This document shows, one piece after another, positions 1-10,318 of a DNA stretch of 64,000 nucleotides. This DNA is from Tumebacillus amylolyticus (GTDB lineage Bacteria > Bacillota > Bacilli > Tumebacillales > Tumebacillaceae), in NCBI RefSeq assembly GCF_016722965.1, contig NZ_JAEQNB010000003.1, positions 248,001 through 312,000 on the forward strand, given 5' to 3'. Both the position numbers and the translations under genes were made by a program. Each line of letters starts with the position of its first letter. Position 1 is the stretch's first letter. The notes under the pieces were generated by a model. The model had not been told where the DNA came from. It saw only the letters and a program-made list of their open reading frames with translations, and made no database searches.

Positions 1-752
1 CGATTGAACTGCGCAACTTGACGTTCACCTACCCGGGCAGCCAAACCCCGGTCTTGAAAAACCTCAACGTCACGATCCCCGCCGGAAAAAAAGTCGCCAT
101 CATCGGACGCACCGGCTCCGGCAAAACCACGTTGCTCAACCTGCTCTTGCGCATGTACAACCCGGATCGCGGGCAGATGTTCGTCGACGGGGTGGACATC
201 AACCGAGTACCGCTTGAGACCTTGCGCGAGAACATCGGCTATGTGCCGCAAGAGAACTTCCTGTTCTCCAAGTCGATTCGTGACAACATCGCATTCTCCG
301 GCAGCGGGTCGTACACCCAAGCCCAAATTGAAGCGGCGGCGACGCTTTCTCAAGTACACGGCAACATCGTAGACTTCACAGAGGGCTACGACACCATGCT
401 CGGCGAACGCGGCGTCACCCTCTCCGGCGGACAAAAACAGCGCGTCTCCATCGCGCGCGCCGTCATCAAGAACCCGAAGATCCTCATCCTCGACGACTCG
501 CTCTCCGCCGTTGACACGCACACCGAGGAGGAAATCTTGCGCGGGCTGAAAGACATCATGCAAGGCCGCACCTCGCTGATCATCGCACACCGCATCTCCA
601 CGATCAAGGACGCAGACGAAATCCTCGTCCTCGACGACGGCGAAATCATCGAACGCGGCACCCATGACCAACTCCTGCAAGGCGACGGTCTCTACCACGA
701 ACTCTACCAAAAGCAACTGCTCGAAGAGCAGATCGCACAATCGAACGACTGA
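1..752 (+). CDS. ABC exporter ATP-binding subunit, BmrC/YheI-like (5' partial)
   Basis: Only the C-terminal nucleotide-binding domain is in the window: the reading frame is open from base 3 to the TGA at 750-752. Walker A (GRTGSGKTT) lies at about fragment residues 35-43, followed by a Q-loop, a canonical LSGGQKQR signature, Walker B ending in LDDSLSAVD, and the H-loop histidine (IIAHR). The residue after the Walker B Asp is Asp rather than the catalytic Glu, which is the hallmark of the degenerate half of heterodimeric exporters such as B. subtilis BmrC. The partner gene starts 13 bases downstream, as in yheI-yheH. The likely role is drug or lipid export across the cytoplasmic membrane. The heterodimer assignment is firm and the substrate unknown. 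Confidence 0.85.
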   Translation, partial: IELRNLTFTYPGSQTPVLKNLNVTIPAGKKVAIIGRTGSGKTTLLNLLLRMYNPDRGQMFVDGVDINRVPLETLRENIGYVPQENFLFSKSIRDNIAFSGSGSYTQAQIEAAATLSQVHGNIVDFTEGYDTMLGERGVTLSGGQKQRVSIARAVIKNPKILILDDSLSAVDTHTEEEILRGLKDIMQGRTSLIIAHRISTIKDADEILVLDDGEIIERGTHDQLLQGDGLYHELYQKQLLEEQIAQSND

Positions 753-765
753 AAGGGGTGGGAGC

Positions 766-2799
766 ATGGCGAACATCCATGAAGAAGAGAAATTAGAAAA
801 AAGTTACGACAGCAAGCTCATGAGCCGCCTTCTCTCCTATGTGAAACCCTATTGGAAATGGGTCGCTCTCTCTATCGTCATCCTGCTCGTGATTACGGTC
901 GCCGACCTGGCGCGCCCGTACCTGATCAAGATCGCGATCGACGATCATATGAACGTATTCGACACCACCTACGTGGCGGTGCAAGCGAATGAAGTGCCGG
1001 ACGTCCATCATTATTCCTACAACAACCAAGACCTCGTGCGCGAGTCGGAGTTCACCGGCGACGACGCGAAGTCCCGTGATCATTTCAAGATTGAGAAAAG
1101 CGGCGATGCCTACACCATCGTTCAAACCACGGCGGCCGGGGCGGTCACTTCGAACCCGATGGCGCCGGATGCAGTCGACGTTTTCAAAGACACGGAGACC
1201 GGCGCTCTGCTCAAGATCGGCTATCTCTATCTCGGCTTGATTCTGTCGAGCTTTGTCCTGAACTATGTGCAGACTTTGATCTTGCAATGGACGGGGCAAC
1301 GCATCATCTTCAACATTCGTCAGCAGTTGTTCTCGCATTTGCAAAAACTGGCGATTTCGTTCTTCGACAACAACCCGGTCGGCCGTCTCGTCACCCGCGT
1401 CATGAATGACACGGAAGCGCTGAACGAGATGTACTCCAACATGATGGTGACGCTGTTCAAGGACATTTTCATCATCCTCGGGATCATCATCGTCATGTTC
1501 CAAGCGAACACGGAAATGGCTTGGGTTTCGCTGGTCTGTCTCCCGCTGGTCGTCGTGGCGACGCAAATCTACCGCAAATTCGCTCGTGCCGCGTTCCGCG
1601 ATACCCGCGTAAAATTGGCGCGGATCAATGCACAGCTCGCCGAGAACATCGCAGGGATGCGCGTCATCCAGATTTTCCGTCGCGAGAAGCAGATGCACGC
1701 TGAATTTGAAGAGATCAACCAAGAGTACTTCCGCGCTTCGTGGCGTGAACTGATGGCGTTCGCACTGTTCCGTCCGGCGATGGAGACGCTCTCTTCGCTG
1801 GCTCTTGCGATCATCATCTGGTACGGCGGGGGCAAAGTACTCGACACGACGCTTCAATTCGGTGTTCTGTACATGTTCATCTCCTACATTCAGCAGTTCT
1901 TCCAACCGATCAACGACTTGACAGACAAATACAACATCCTGCAAGGGGCGATGGCTTCCTCGGAGCGTCTCTTCCAACTGATGGACACCGAAGACGCGAT
2001 CAAGAACCCGACGAATCCGGTCACGCTTCCGATGATCAAAGGCCGTGTGGAATTCCGCAACGTCTGGTTTGCGTACAAGGGCGAAGATTGGGTGCTCCGC
2101 GATGTGTCCTTCACCATCGAACCGGGTGAGACGATTGCGTTCGTCGGGGCGACCGGGGCGGGCAAGAGTTCGATCTTGAACCTGATCTCCCGCTTCTACG
2201 ACATCCAGCGCGGGGAGATTCTCATCGACGGTGTGAACATCAAGGATTGCACCAAGGAAGACCTTCGTCGTGCGATCGGGGTGGTGTTGCAAGACGTGTT
2301 CCTGTTCACGGGGACGATTCGCGACAACATCCGATTGGCGGAGATGTCGATCTCGGATCAGAAGATCGAAGAAGCGATTCACTACGTCAACGCAGACACG
2401 TTCATCAACCGCTTGCCCGGTAAATTGGAAGAGCCGGTGCTTGAGCGCGGGACCACGCTTTCTGCGGGGCAGCGCCAACTGATCGCGTTTGCGCGGGCCT
2501 TGGCGTTTGATCCGGCGATTCTGGTGTTGGATGAAGCGACGTCGAACATCGACACGGAGACGGAGAGCCTGATCCAAGACGCGCTGGTGAAGCTGACGCG
2601 AAACCGCACGACGATCGTCGTCGCGCACCGACTCTCCACGATCCAGCACGCCAACAAGATCATCGTCATGCACAAAGGCCGCGTCCGCGAGATGGGAACC
2701 CACCAAGAACTCCTCTCCCAAGGCGGCATGTACTACAACCTCTACCAACTGCAATACAAAGAAGCTTTCCACCAAGAAGCTGCAGCCACATCGCAGTAA
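766..2799 (+). CDS. ABC exporter permease/ATPase, BmrD/YheH-like subunit
   Basis: This is the second half-transporter of the heterodimer (677 aa): an N-terminal membrane domain, then an ATPase domain. A long hydrophilic insert between the first two membrane helices (about residues 60-150) is typical of the YheH/BmrD branch. Walker A GATGAGKS is at about residues 460-467, a non-canonical signature LSAGQRQ at 565-571, and Walker B LVLDEATS with the catalytic Glu at about 586-592. The ATG at 766 follows AAGGGGTGGGAG; the frame stays open further upstream inside the first gene, but that stretch has no good ribosome site. It pairs with the preceding gene, so one composite ATP site is canonical and one degenerate. 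The transported substrate cannot be read from sequence. Confidence 0.9.
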   Translation: MANIHEEEKLEKSYDSKLMSRLLSYVKPYWKWVALSIVILLVITVADLARPYLIKIAIDDHMNVFDTTYVAVQANEVPDVHHYSYNNQDLVRESEFTGDDAKSRDHFKIEKSGDAYTIVQTTAAGAVTSNPMAPDAVDVFKDTETGALLKIGYLYLGLILSSFVLNYVQTLILQWTGQRIIFNIRQQLFSHLQKLAISFFDNNPVGRLVTRVMNDTEALNEMYSNMMVTLFKDIFIILGIIIVMFQANTEMAWVSLVCLPLVVVATQIYRKFARAAFRDTRVKLARINAQLAENIAGMRVIQIFRREKQMHAEFEEINQEYFRASWRELMAFALFRPAMETLSSLALAIIIWYGGGKVLDTTLQFGVLYMFISYIQQFFQPINDLTDKYNILQGAMASSERLFQLMDTEDAIKNPTNPVTLPMIKGRVEFRNVWFAYKGEDWVLRDVSFTIEPGETIAFVGATGAGKSSILNLISRFYDIQRGEILIDGVNIKDCTKEDLRRAIGVVLQDVFLFTGTIRDNIRLAEMSISDQKIEEAIHYVNADTFINRLPGKLEEPVLERGTTLSAGQRQLIAFARALAFDPAILVLDEATSNIDTETESLIQDALVKLTRNRTTIVVAHRLSTIQHANKIIVMHKGRVREMGTHQELLSQGGMYYNLYQLQYKEAFHQEAAATSQ

Positions 2800-2806
2800 C
2801 ATGAAA

Positions 2807-2845
2807 AAAAAGACCACGTCCGTTGCTGAGACGTGGTCTTTTTTA
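2807..2845. terminator. bidirectional terminator between convergent genes
   Basis: The arms AGACCACGTC and GACGTGGTCT (2811-2820 and 2830-2839) are flanked by A and T tracts on both sides, so the hairpin can end the ABC operon and the convergent DUF2238 gene. Confidence 0.85.
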
Positions 2846-2850
2846 TGGAT

Positions 2851-3486
2851 CTAGCTTTTATCAATCGGCAGCCTGAGCATTTGGCGGTCTTGCCACTTGC
2901 TGAATGCGACCAAACCGATGACGGCCCCGAGCAGAGCCATTGTCATGTCCCATTGGGTGTCCCAGACGTCTCCTTGGGTGGCGAGGAACTCTTGGGCTCC
3001 GGTTCCGGTGATCTTGGCAACGGTGAACTCCAGCAGTTCGTACACCCCTGCCGACGACATCACCAGATTCAGCGCCAGAAACACCAACCACTTCGGATGC
3101 GTATCCCGCACCGGCGACTTGCGCACGAGAATCTCCCGCGCAATCAACAGGGCCACCAGCCCTTTTACACAATGTCCGAAGCGGTCGTAATAATTCCGCT
3201 CCCACCCAAACTTCTCCCCCAACCACTGAAACCACGGATTGTGCGCATACGAATAATGCCCGCCCACCGCCACAATAATCGCCGACAAGCAAATCCATAC
3301 ATACGTAAGCGTCGTGAACGGAAACTTTCGATACGTCACAACCAACAAGATCATCCCGACCACAATCGGTCCCAACTCCAAACACCACGTCTGTAGGTCC
3401 CTCGGCTTCACCGCCGACCACACAAACACCGCCAGAAATACAACAAGCAGAGCAACATGCAACCCTCGCACTCGCATTTTCGACAT
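2851..3486 (-). CDS. DUF2238 (YjdF-like) integral membrane protein
   Basis: A 211-aa hydrophobic protein with about six predicted membrane helices. The conserved motif YYDRFGH in the middle and a C-terminal segment with WDTQWDM are characteristic of the DUF2238/YjdF family, whose biochemical role is unknown. The chosen ATG (3484-3486) follows AAAGGGGCGGA; an in-frame ATG seven codons upstream (3507) has a weaker GGAGAG. It converges on the ABC exporter genes and diverges from the PAP2 gene. The family call is fairly secure; no function is implied. Confidence 0.8.
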   Translation of the reverse strand: MSKMRVRGLHVALLVVFLAVFVWSAVKPRDLQTWCLELGPIVVGMILLVVTYRKFPFTTLTYVWICLSAIIVAVGGHYSYAHNPWFQWLGEKFGWERNYYDRFGHCVKGLVALLIAREILVRKSPVRDTHPKWLVFLALNLVMSSAGVYELLEFTVAKITGTGAQEFLATQGDVWDTQWDMTMALLGAVIGLVAFSKWQDRQMLRLPIDKS

Positions 3487-3535
3487 TCCGCCCCTTTCTA
3501 TCGTCATAGTCTCTCCAAATTCCCGATCTTGCCAA

Positions 3536-3585
3536 CAAAAAACACCCGACTCCTGCCCGGATCGGGTGTTTTTTTGTGGTATAAT
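3536..3585 (+). promoter_or_regulatory. hairpin with T-tract abutting a TATAAT box
   Basis: A hairpin with arms ACACCCGA (3542-3549) and TCGGGTGT (3562-3569) and a seven-T run sits between two divergent genes. A perfect TATAAT follows at 3580-3585, about 30 bases before the PAP2 start. No convincing -35 exists because that position is occupied by the hairpin arm. It may insulate the divergent transcripts. Confidence 0.5.
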
Positions 3586-3617
3586 GAAGTTTCTGTAAAC
3601 GAAAGGAGGCGCGCACG

Positions 3618-4544
3618 ATGACGATGCGACGTTGGATGTGGCCCTTGTTGCTTCTCGCCACCGGGGGCGTGCTCTACGGAATCACCGCCGTTCAAAACTG
3701 GGGGATCGGATGCATCCTCTTCATCTTGGTCGCCCTGCTCGGTGTCCAACACGATCAAAAAGACATCCCTTGGAAACGCTACTTGCCCCTCGGCTTCCTC
3801 GCCCTGCTGTTTCCGTTTGTCATGTACAACTACGCAGGCAGCTTTTGGGAGCATGTCGCAGGCTGGCAGACCAAGAGCGTCCACCATATCTTCAAATGGA
3901 ACGACCTGTTCAACTCGATCCCGTTTAACGACGGCTCGTTCCTCTGGGTCTGGCAACCGGACTGGTTGACCCGCTTCATCGGCTGGGTCTATTGGTACGG
4001 GTTCACGCTCTCGTTCTGGGCGTGCATGATCCGCAGTTTCTTCACCAAAGATGTGAAAAAAATGCTCCACTACGCGTTCGCCGGTTTCGTTTTGCAAGTC
4101 CCGTTGATCTTGCTGTTCTACAACACCGTGTTTCTCCAAGAAGTCTGGTGGGTTAAAGGCTTGCCCGACATGCTCAACCCGTGGTACCGCGACTACACGC
4201 AAAGCGAATACCTCGTCTGGGTGCAGAACTGCTTCCCGAGCATGCACACTTCAATGGCGTTTGCGATGCTGTTGATGGCGATGCGTGAAAAGTCCAAAGC
4301 GTTCCGTTGGATCATGGGCACGTACTGCACGTTGATTATCCTCTCGACGTTGTACCTGAAAATCCACTGGGTGCTCGACGTCTTGGCGGGCATGCTGTTC
4401 GCCTACTTGGTCGTCAAACTGGCAGACGGGATTCTCAAACTCCCGAACCTCCTGTCCCGCTCCAAAACCAAACCGTCCGGTCTCGCCCACGCGCAATACG
4501 CAGCGGCGCCCGAGCCGATTGAGAAAAGCACGCCCTCGAAGTGA
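3618..4544 (+). CDS. PAP2-superfamily (Aur1-like) membrane phosphatase/transferase
   Basis: A 308-aa multi-spanning membrane protein. Two of the three phosphatidic-acid-phosphatase motifs are visible: FPSMH at about residues 206-210, and a LYLKIHWVLDVLAG block near 245-258 carrying the catalytic-type His and Asp. The first motif (K-x6-RP) is not evident, which places it nearer the Aur1/inositolphosphotransferase-like subgroup than classical PAP2 enzymes. It probably acts on a lipid phosphate at the outer face of the membrane. The start ATG follows AAAGGAGGCGCGCACG. It stands alone between terminators; the lipid substrate is unknown. Confidence 0.8.
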   Translation: MTMRRWMWPLLLLATGGVLYGITAVQNWGIGCILFILVALLGVQHDQKDIPWKRYLPLGFLALLFPFVMYNYAGSFWEHVAGWQTKSVHHIFKWNDLFNSIPFNDGSFLWVWQPDWLTRFIGWVYWYGFTLSFWACMIRSFFTKDVKKMLHYAFAGFVLQVPLILLFYNTVFLQEVWWVKGLPDMLNPWYRDYTQSEYLVWVQNCFPSMHTSMAFAMLLMAMREKSKAFRWIMGTYCTLIILSTLYLKIHWVLDVLAGMLFAYLVVKLADGILKLPNLLSRSKTKPSGLAHAQYAAAPEPIEKSTPSK

Positions 4545-4559
4545 GGAGCGTGCTTTTTT
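4524..4559. terminator. terminator overlapping two stop codons
   Basis: AAAAGCACGC (4524-4533) pairs with GCGTGCTTTT (4548-4557). The stem contains the PAP2 stop codon region, and the T-run reaches the stop of the convergent cytochrome gene. Confidence 0.8.
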
Positions 4560-5154
4560 AGTCTTCGTCTTGCTTCCAGAGCGGGTGATGTTCGTCCGAC
4601 CATTCCTTGGACACCTTGCCGTGCAACATCCCTTGCAAGGCATGGCGTGTCGGCTTGTATACAGCTGCCAAAAAAACATGCCCTGCCACTTGCGCGGTCA
4701 GCAGGTAGAACAGCAGTTTGTGCCAACTGTACAAAAACTCCCGCAGGTCAAGCGAGATCCACTGGCTCTGCCAGACGAAAAAACCGGTCACCGACATCCC
4801 CAAGAACAAAATCATCGCGATCAAAAAATTCGCTTTTTGACCGCCGTTAAACTTGTGGGCGAGCTTCGTGCGCCGGTAGAGGAATTCGATCTCGACTTCC
4901 CGCCAATGCGTCATCTCTTTGAAAAAAGCGGCCAAACTTCTGCGATAGACCCAAATCAAGAGCCACGGCACGACCATCAACAAAACCCCCGCCCAGTCAT
5001 GCACCATCCGAACTTCAAACTTCCAAGCTCCGAGCCATTCCCGCAACACTTCGAGATGCAAACAAAGTCCCGTGATCAACAACACGAGAAAAAGCGCAGC
5101 GACAACGCCGTGCAACATCCGTTCCGGCCTGTTAAACCGCTCGACCCATTTCAT
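4558..5154 (-). CDS. cytochrome b561/b-type membrane partner of molybdoenzyme
   Basis: A 198-aa protein with four predicted membrane helices and His residues placed as in cytochrome b561 or formate-dehydrogenase gamma subunits (RPERMLHG near the N-terminus, VHDWAG, and SWHKLLFY in the last helices). It likely carries b hemes and passes electrons between the quinone pool and an exported molybdenum enzyme. The ATG overlaps the stop of the upstream molybdopterin protein in an ATGA arrangement, so translation is coupled and the two probably form a complex similar in logic to MsrPQ (YedYZ). Longer in-frame extensions lie inside the upstream gene and were rejected. Confidence 0.8.
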   Translation of the reverse strand: MKWVERFNRPERMLHGVVAALFLVLLITGLCLHLEVLREWLGAWKFEVRMVHDWAGVLLMVVPWLLIWVYRRSLAAFFKEMTHWREVEIEFLYRRTKLAHKFNGGQKANFLIAMILFLGMSVTGFFVWQSQWISLDLREFLYSWHKLLFYLLTAQVAGHVFLAAVYKPTRHALQGMLHGKVSKEWSDEHHPLWKQDED

Positions 5155-5816
5155 CGCACCGTCACTCCGTCCACGTTGTAGCCGTACTTCTCCCAATAAC
5201 CCATGTGCTGTCTGTCGGTGAACTCGATACGATAGACCCACTTTGCCCCTTTGTACCCGAACATGCGCGGGATGATCACCCGCAGCGGATAGCCTTGCTG
5301 GGGAGGTAGGTCTTGCCCGTAGATTTGATACGCGAGCAAGGTCTCGTCTTCTTGCGCTTCGGCGAGAGTCAGACTTTCGGTGTACACGCCGCCCAACGAG
5401 TAAAACGTGACATGCGTTGCGGTTGGCAGGGGTTGCACCCGTTGGATCAACTCCCGCAATTTCACGCCTGTCCAGCGGACGTTTTTGATCCCCCAGCCTT
5501 CGACGCAGTGGAAATTGGAGGTCTGCTCCACTTCCTGCAACGCCTGTTTCATCTGGTCAAACGCCCACATCACCGGATTCGCAACCAAACCGTCCACCTG
5601 CAACCGATAGTCTCCGATCTTCACCTCGGGGGTTGGTTCCACGCTGTTGATGCGAAAGTTCTCAAGTGCCCGAAATCCGTCCGACCCTTTGCTGCCGACA
5701 GCCATCTTCCACACATCGGACACGCTGGTCCCGCCAAATACATACACCATATATCCAGACAGCGAGAGCCCTGCCATTCCCAGTCCCAACGCTTTTAGAA
5801 AACGTCGACGTGTCAT
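5151..5816 (-). CDS. TAT-exported molybdopterin oxidoreductase, sulfite-oxidase/YedY fold
   Basis: A 221-aa protein starting with a twin-arginine signal (TRRRFLKALGLG) and a hydrophobic stretch, then an oxidoreductase molybdopterin-binding domain. Cys104 in NFHCVEGW is the expected molybdenum ligand. Family members transfer oxygen atoms, for example reducing methionine sulfoxide or oxidising sulfite, on the extracytoplasmic side. The chosen ATG (5814-5816) follows AGAGGAGAAC; an alternative ATG is six codons upstream at 5834. It is coupled to the downstream cytochrome b gene, which is the likely electron partner. The fold and metal ligand are clear but the substrate is not. Confidence 0.87.
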   Translation of the reverse strand: MTRRRFLKALGLGMAGLSLSGYMVYVFGGTSVSDVWKMAVGSKGSDGFRALENFRINSVEPTPEVKIGDYRLQVDGLVANPVMWAFDQMKQALQEVEQTSNFHCVEGWGIKNVRWTGVKLRELIQRVQPLPTATHVTFYSLGGVYTESLTLAEAQEDETLLAYQIYGQDLPPQQGYPLRVIIPRMFGYKGAKWVYRIEFTDRQHMGYWEKYGYNVDGVTVR

Positions 5817-5856
5817 GTTCTCCTCTTCGCGCATCACGCGACACCTGCCTTTCATG

Positions 5857-5889
5857 AAAAAAGAGCGGAGACATCCCCGCTCTTTTTTT
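5857..5889 (-). terminator. terminator after ferredoxin gene
   Basis: Arms AAAAGAGCGG and CCGCTCTTTT with an eight-base loop and a T-run on the minus strand. It separates the DUF309/ferredoxin pair from the molybdoenzyme operon. Confidence 0.75.
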
Positions 5890-5896
5890 CTGTGCG

Positions 5897-6249
5897 TTAT
5901 TGCTCTTGGTCTCGCTCTTCCTTCTCGCGCCTTGCCGCTTCTAGTTGCAGACGAATCGTGCGGCGCAACGGGTCTTCGGGGATCGTCACTTCGGCGTCCC
6001 CCGTCACTTTGCATTGGCAGCCGAGACGGAACCCGTCCGCCACCATGCGGTCGCTGAGCATGTGTTTTTCCATACGGCTGAGTGCAGAGAGCGGGACGTC
6101 CGACTTGATCTGGACTTTGCAGGTGGTACAAGCCCCCCGCCCCCCGCACTTGCTTGGCAACATCACTTTGGCCGCTCGGGCAGCCGAGAGAATCGTCACG
6201 CCATCCCTCACGTCGGCCGTCTTGCCATGCGGTTCAAATCGAATCTTGC

Positions 6250-6253
<4 letters not shown>
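5897..6253 (-). CDS. 2Fe-2S ferredoxin-like protein
   Basis: A 118-aa protein with a plant/adrenodoxin-type 2Fe-2S fold. Cys36, Cys42 and Cys45 sit in KCGGRGACTTC, with a further Cys at 79 or 81, matching C-x5-C-x2-C plus a distal Cys. The C-terminal 25 residues are charged (RREKEERDQEQ), beyond the usual domain. Its ATG overlaps the stop of the DUF309 gene by four bases, so the two are translationally coupled. It presumably carries single electrons in the cytosol; the nearby molybdoenzyme lies beyond a terminator, and the cofactor partner is not identifiable from sequence. Confidence 0.88.
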
Positions 6254-8384
<2,131 letters not shown>

Positions 8385-8391
8385 TGAACGA

Positions 8392-8428
8392 AAAAAAGAC
8401 TCGTCCCTCAAGGGAACGGGTCTTTTCT
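8392..8428 (+). terminator. amylase terminator
   Basis: Arms AAAAGACTCGTCCC and GGGAACGGGTCTTTT (one mismatch/bulge) around a short loop, six bases after the amylase stop. Confidence 0.75.
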
Positions 8429-8492
8429 CGTACTGGCAGTACCGAAGCGAATCTCATGTCATGTGCTTTTCCCCCGCGCGTGCTCTTGGTGC

Positions 8493-8978
8493 TCACAAGC
8501 CTTCGAGCGTCAGGAGCTCTTTTTTCATCGGGAGTCCTCCACGGTAGCCGGTGAGGTGGCCGGAACTGCCGATGACTCGATGGCAGGGCACGAGGATCGG
8601 AACGGGGTTGGCTCCGTTCGCCGCACCAACTGCACGCACGGCGCGCGGTCTGTCGATTTCGCGGGCGATCTCGCTGTAACTGCGCGTCTCCCCCATCGGA
8701 ATCTGTGCAACCGTTTGCCAGACTTCACGCTGGAATTCTGTCCCCCGCAAATCGAGCGGGCTCGCAAATACACGCAACTCCCCGCGATAGTACGCTTCCA
8801 ATTCCCCGATCACCCCCGCCAAACTCTCGGCGTCCTCCACCAACTCCGCCCCCGGCAACTGTTTGCTCACCCACGCGCGCAACGTCTCCCAAGACTCGTT
8901 GGGCAATGTGATGCAACAGACCCCCCGGTCTGTCGCCGCCACGAACAGGTCTCGAAACGGCGTCCATTTTACGATCAT
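8493..8978 (-). CDS. adaB: methylated-DNA-protein-cysteine methyltransferase (AdaB/Ogt)
   Basis: A 161-aa O6-alkylguanine DNA alkyltransferase, a single-turnover repair protein. The active-site motif PCHRVIG contains the acceptor Cys132, preceded by the conserved helix RAVGAANGANP that holds the arginine finger. Its ATG overlaps the stop of the upstream AdaA-like gene in ATGA, the same adaA-adaB arrangement as in Bacillus. The pair forms an adaptive response to alkylation damage. The assignment rests on the motif plus gene order. Confidence 0.93.
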   Translation of the reverse strand: MIVKWTPFRDLFVAATDRGVCCITLPNESWETLRAWVSKQLPGAELVEDAESLAGVIGELEAYYRGELRVFASPLDLRGTEFQREVWQTVAQIPMGETRSYSEIAREIDRPRAVRAVGAANGANPVPILVPCHRVIGSSGHLTGYRGGLPMKKELLTLEGL

Positions 8979-9526
8979 CGCTCTCCCGCCCCTCCCCGAT
9001 ATTGCGTCGGCGTCTGCCCCGTCTGCTCATGAAACACCGTCGAAAAGTGCGACAGATTCACAAATCCAACCTGCCCCGCCACCTCCGTCACGCTCCACTC
9101 CGTCGTCCGAAGCAACTCTTTCGCCGCCCGCATCCGCACCTCCAACAAAAACTCCCCCGGCGTCTGCCCCGTCTCGCGCTTGAAAACTCGGTGCACATGA
9201 TGCGGGCTCATCTTGACTTCCTCCGCCAGCAGCTCCAAACTCAGCGCCTCTGCAAACCGCGCTTGCATCAATCCCTTCACGAGCGCCACCACTTCCTCCC
9301 CCGCCCCGCGCCATGCGAGTTCCTCCGGTCGGCAGCGCTTGCACGGGCGAAACCCCTGATTCACCGCTTCATCCGTCGTCCCAAACACCCGCACATTCTC
9401 CCGCTTGGGCGTTCGCGACTTGCACGAAGGCCGACAATAGACCCCCGTCGTCCGCACCCCGTAATAAAACTCCCCGTCACTCCCGCTGTCACACGCCTCA
9501 ATCGCTTGCCACTGTCGCTCCTCCAT
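8975..9526 (-). CDS. adaA: AdaA-type methyl-phosphotriester sensor and AraC activator
   Basis: A 183-aa protein with an N-terminal Ada zinc domain and a C-terminal AraC-type double helix-turn-helix. The zinc ligands are Cys31, Cys35, Cys62 and Cys65 (GVYCRPSC and PCKRC); by homology Cys31 is the methyl acceptor that switches on DNA binding. The AraC part spans about 80-180 (SPHHVHRVFKRETGQTP and FVNLSHFSTVFHEQTGQTP). Length equals B. subtilis AdaA, without the alkyltransferase domain of E. coli Ada, which is supplied by the coupled next gene. It likely activates its own operon after methylation damage. Confidence 0.93.
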   Translation of the reverse strand: MEERQWQAIEACDSGSDGEFYYGVRTTGVYCRPSCKSRTPKRENVRVFGTTDEAVNQGFRPCKRCRPEELAWRGAGEEVVALVKGLMQARFAEALSLELLAEEVKMSPHHVHRVFKRETGQTPGEFLLEVRMRAAKELLRTTEWSVTEVAGQVGFVNLSHFSTVFHEQTGQTPTQYRGGAGER

Positions 9527-9611
9527 GCTTCCGTCCCCTCCTTCATCTGTCCTCTAGTGTAACGCACAGAAGCCCCGCCGAGTACCCTCTGCGAATGAAG
9601 AGTCAAGAATA

Positions 9612-9645
9612 CAAAAAAAAAAGCCCCCGCAACCACGGCGGAGGC
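9612..9645 (-). terminator. terminator of 58-aa gene
   Basis: GCCTCCGC/GCGGGGGC stem (one G-U pair, 9623-9645) followed on the minus strand by a run of about ten T. Confidence 0.7.
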
Positions 9646-9690
9646 ATCTATGTGTATGTCACATTGTATCCGTTTACATCAAGGAACTGC

Positions 9691-9867
9691 TTACGCCGCA
9701 GCGAGGAAGTTCAACGCCACATACCAGTCGTACTCTTCCTCCAACCCATGAGACTCCAGCTCGCGGTAGTACGAGAGGAATTCTTCGCTCGTCATACCGA
9801 AGCGTTGCTCACACTCTCGGATGTAGGTTTTCAATTCGGCATGTTTGCGGTCGATGTAGTCTTGCAT
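9691..9867 (-). CDS. small acidic hypothetical protein (58 aa)
   Basis: An ATG at 9865-9867 opens a 58-residue frame reading MQDYIDRKHAEL and ending in WYVALNFLAAA. It is predicted to be helical, with clustered Glu and Tyr and no membrane segment. A GAGAGGGG ribosome site lies slightly far (11 bases) upstream. A promoter (9915-9943) and a terminator (9612-9645) bracket it exactly, which supports a real monocistronic gene. I do not recognise the family; a small antitoxin-like or adaptor protein is conceivable but not shown. Confidence 0.65.
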   Translation of the reverse strand: MQDYIDRKHAELKTYIRECEQRFGMTSEEFLSYYRELESHGLEEEYDWYVALNFLAAA

Positions 9868-9914
9868 TGGTGGTCAATCCCCTCTCAGAAAGATTCGTTC
9901 GTAACACTGACCTC

Positions 9915-9943
9915 AGTATATCATATATGCTTCCTCACGTCGA
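9915..9943 (-). promoter_or_regulatory. promoter of 58-aa gene
   Basis: On the minus strand TCGACG (-35, 9938-9943) and TATACT (-10, 9915-9920) with a 17-base spacer. Confidence 0.5.
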
Positions 9944-10048
9944 TATATGACATACTATTTACCTAAAAATACAACTTTGTCACACCTCTGGGCCCACGCC
10001 CATACACTGCAACAACGACAGATATGGCTCCGATGGGAGGTCTAGATC

Positions 10049-10312
10049 ATGTTGCATCCGCTCGTGCAAGAGAACTACTACTTACAACGGCGAGTTCAAG
10101 AGCTGGAGCGCGAGATCCAGCACATCCGGCTGATGTTGGCGGCGAAGACGTTGATGATCGGGAAGCTCGAAGTAAAATTGGAGAACATCCAGATCGAGAC
10201 GCTCTCGGGAACGCTTACGGTAGGAATCGCCCATTCGGCGGAAACGGACGAGAGCAAGGACGGGTGCGTACGCCTCCCGCACCTGCCGAAGCGTCCGATC
10301 ATGGAGATCTGA
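10049..10312 (+). CDS. GerPC-like spore germination protein (short)
   Basis: An 87-aa protein: residues 8-45 form a coiled-coil-like helix rich in Glu, Gln and Leu, followed by KLENIQIETLSGTLTVGI, which closely resembles the GerPC core sequence (IEYKFDQLKIERLDGTLNIGL in Bacillus, from memory). GerP proteins help germinants cross the coat to inner-membrane receptors. Bacillus GerPC is roughly twice as long and encoded in a gerPABCDEF operon; here no other gerP gene is adjacent. The start ATG follows GGGAGGTCTAGATC. The GDSL hydrolase starts six bases downstream, so the two are probably co-transcribed. Confidence 0.65.
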   Translation: MLHPLVQENYYLQRRVQELEREIQHIRLMLAAKTLMIGKLEVKLENIQIETLSGTLTVGIAHSAETDESKDGCVRLPHLPKRPIMEI

Positions 10313-10318
10313 CCCGCC

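Noticed and set aside
793-2817. 674-codon open frame antisense to the second ABC exporter gene
   Set aside because: It mirrors a clearly functional gene with all ABC motifs; the antisense translation is Arg/His/Asp-rich with no family pattern, a known effect of high-GC codon use.
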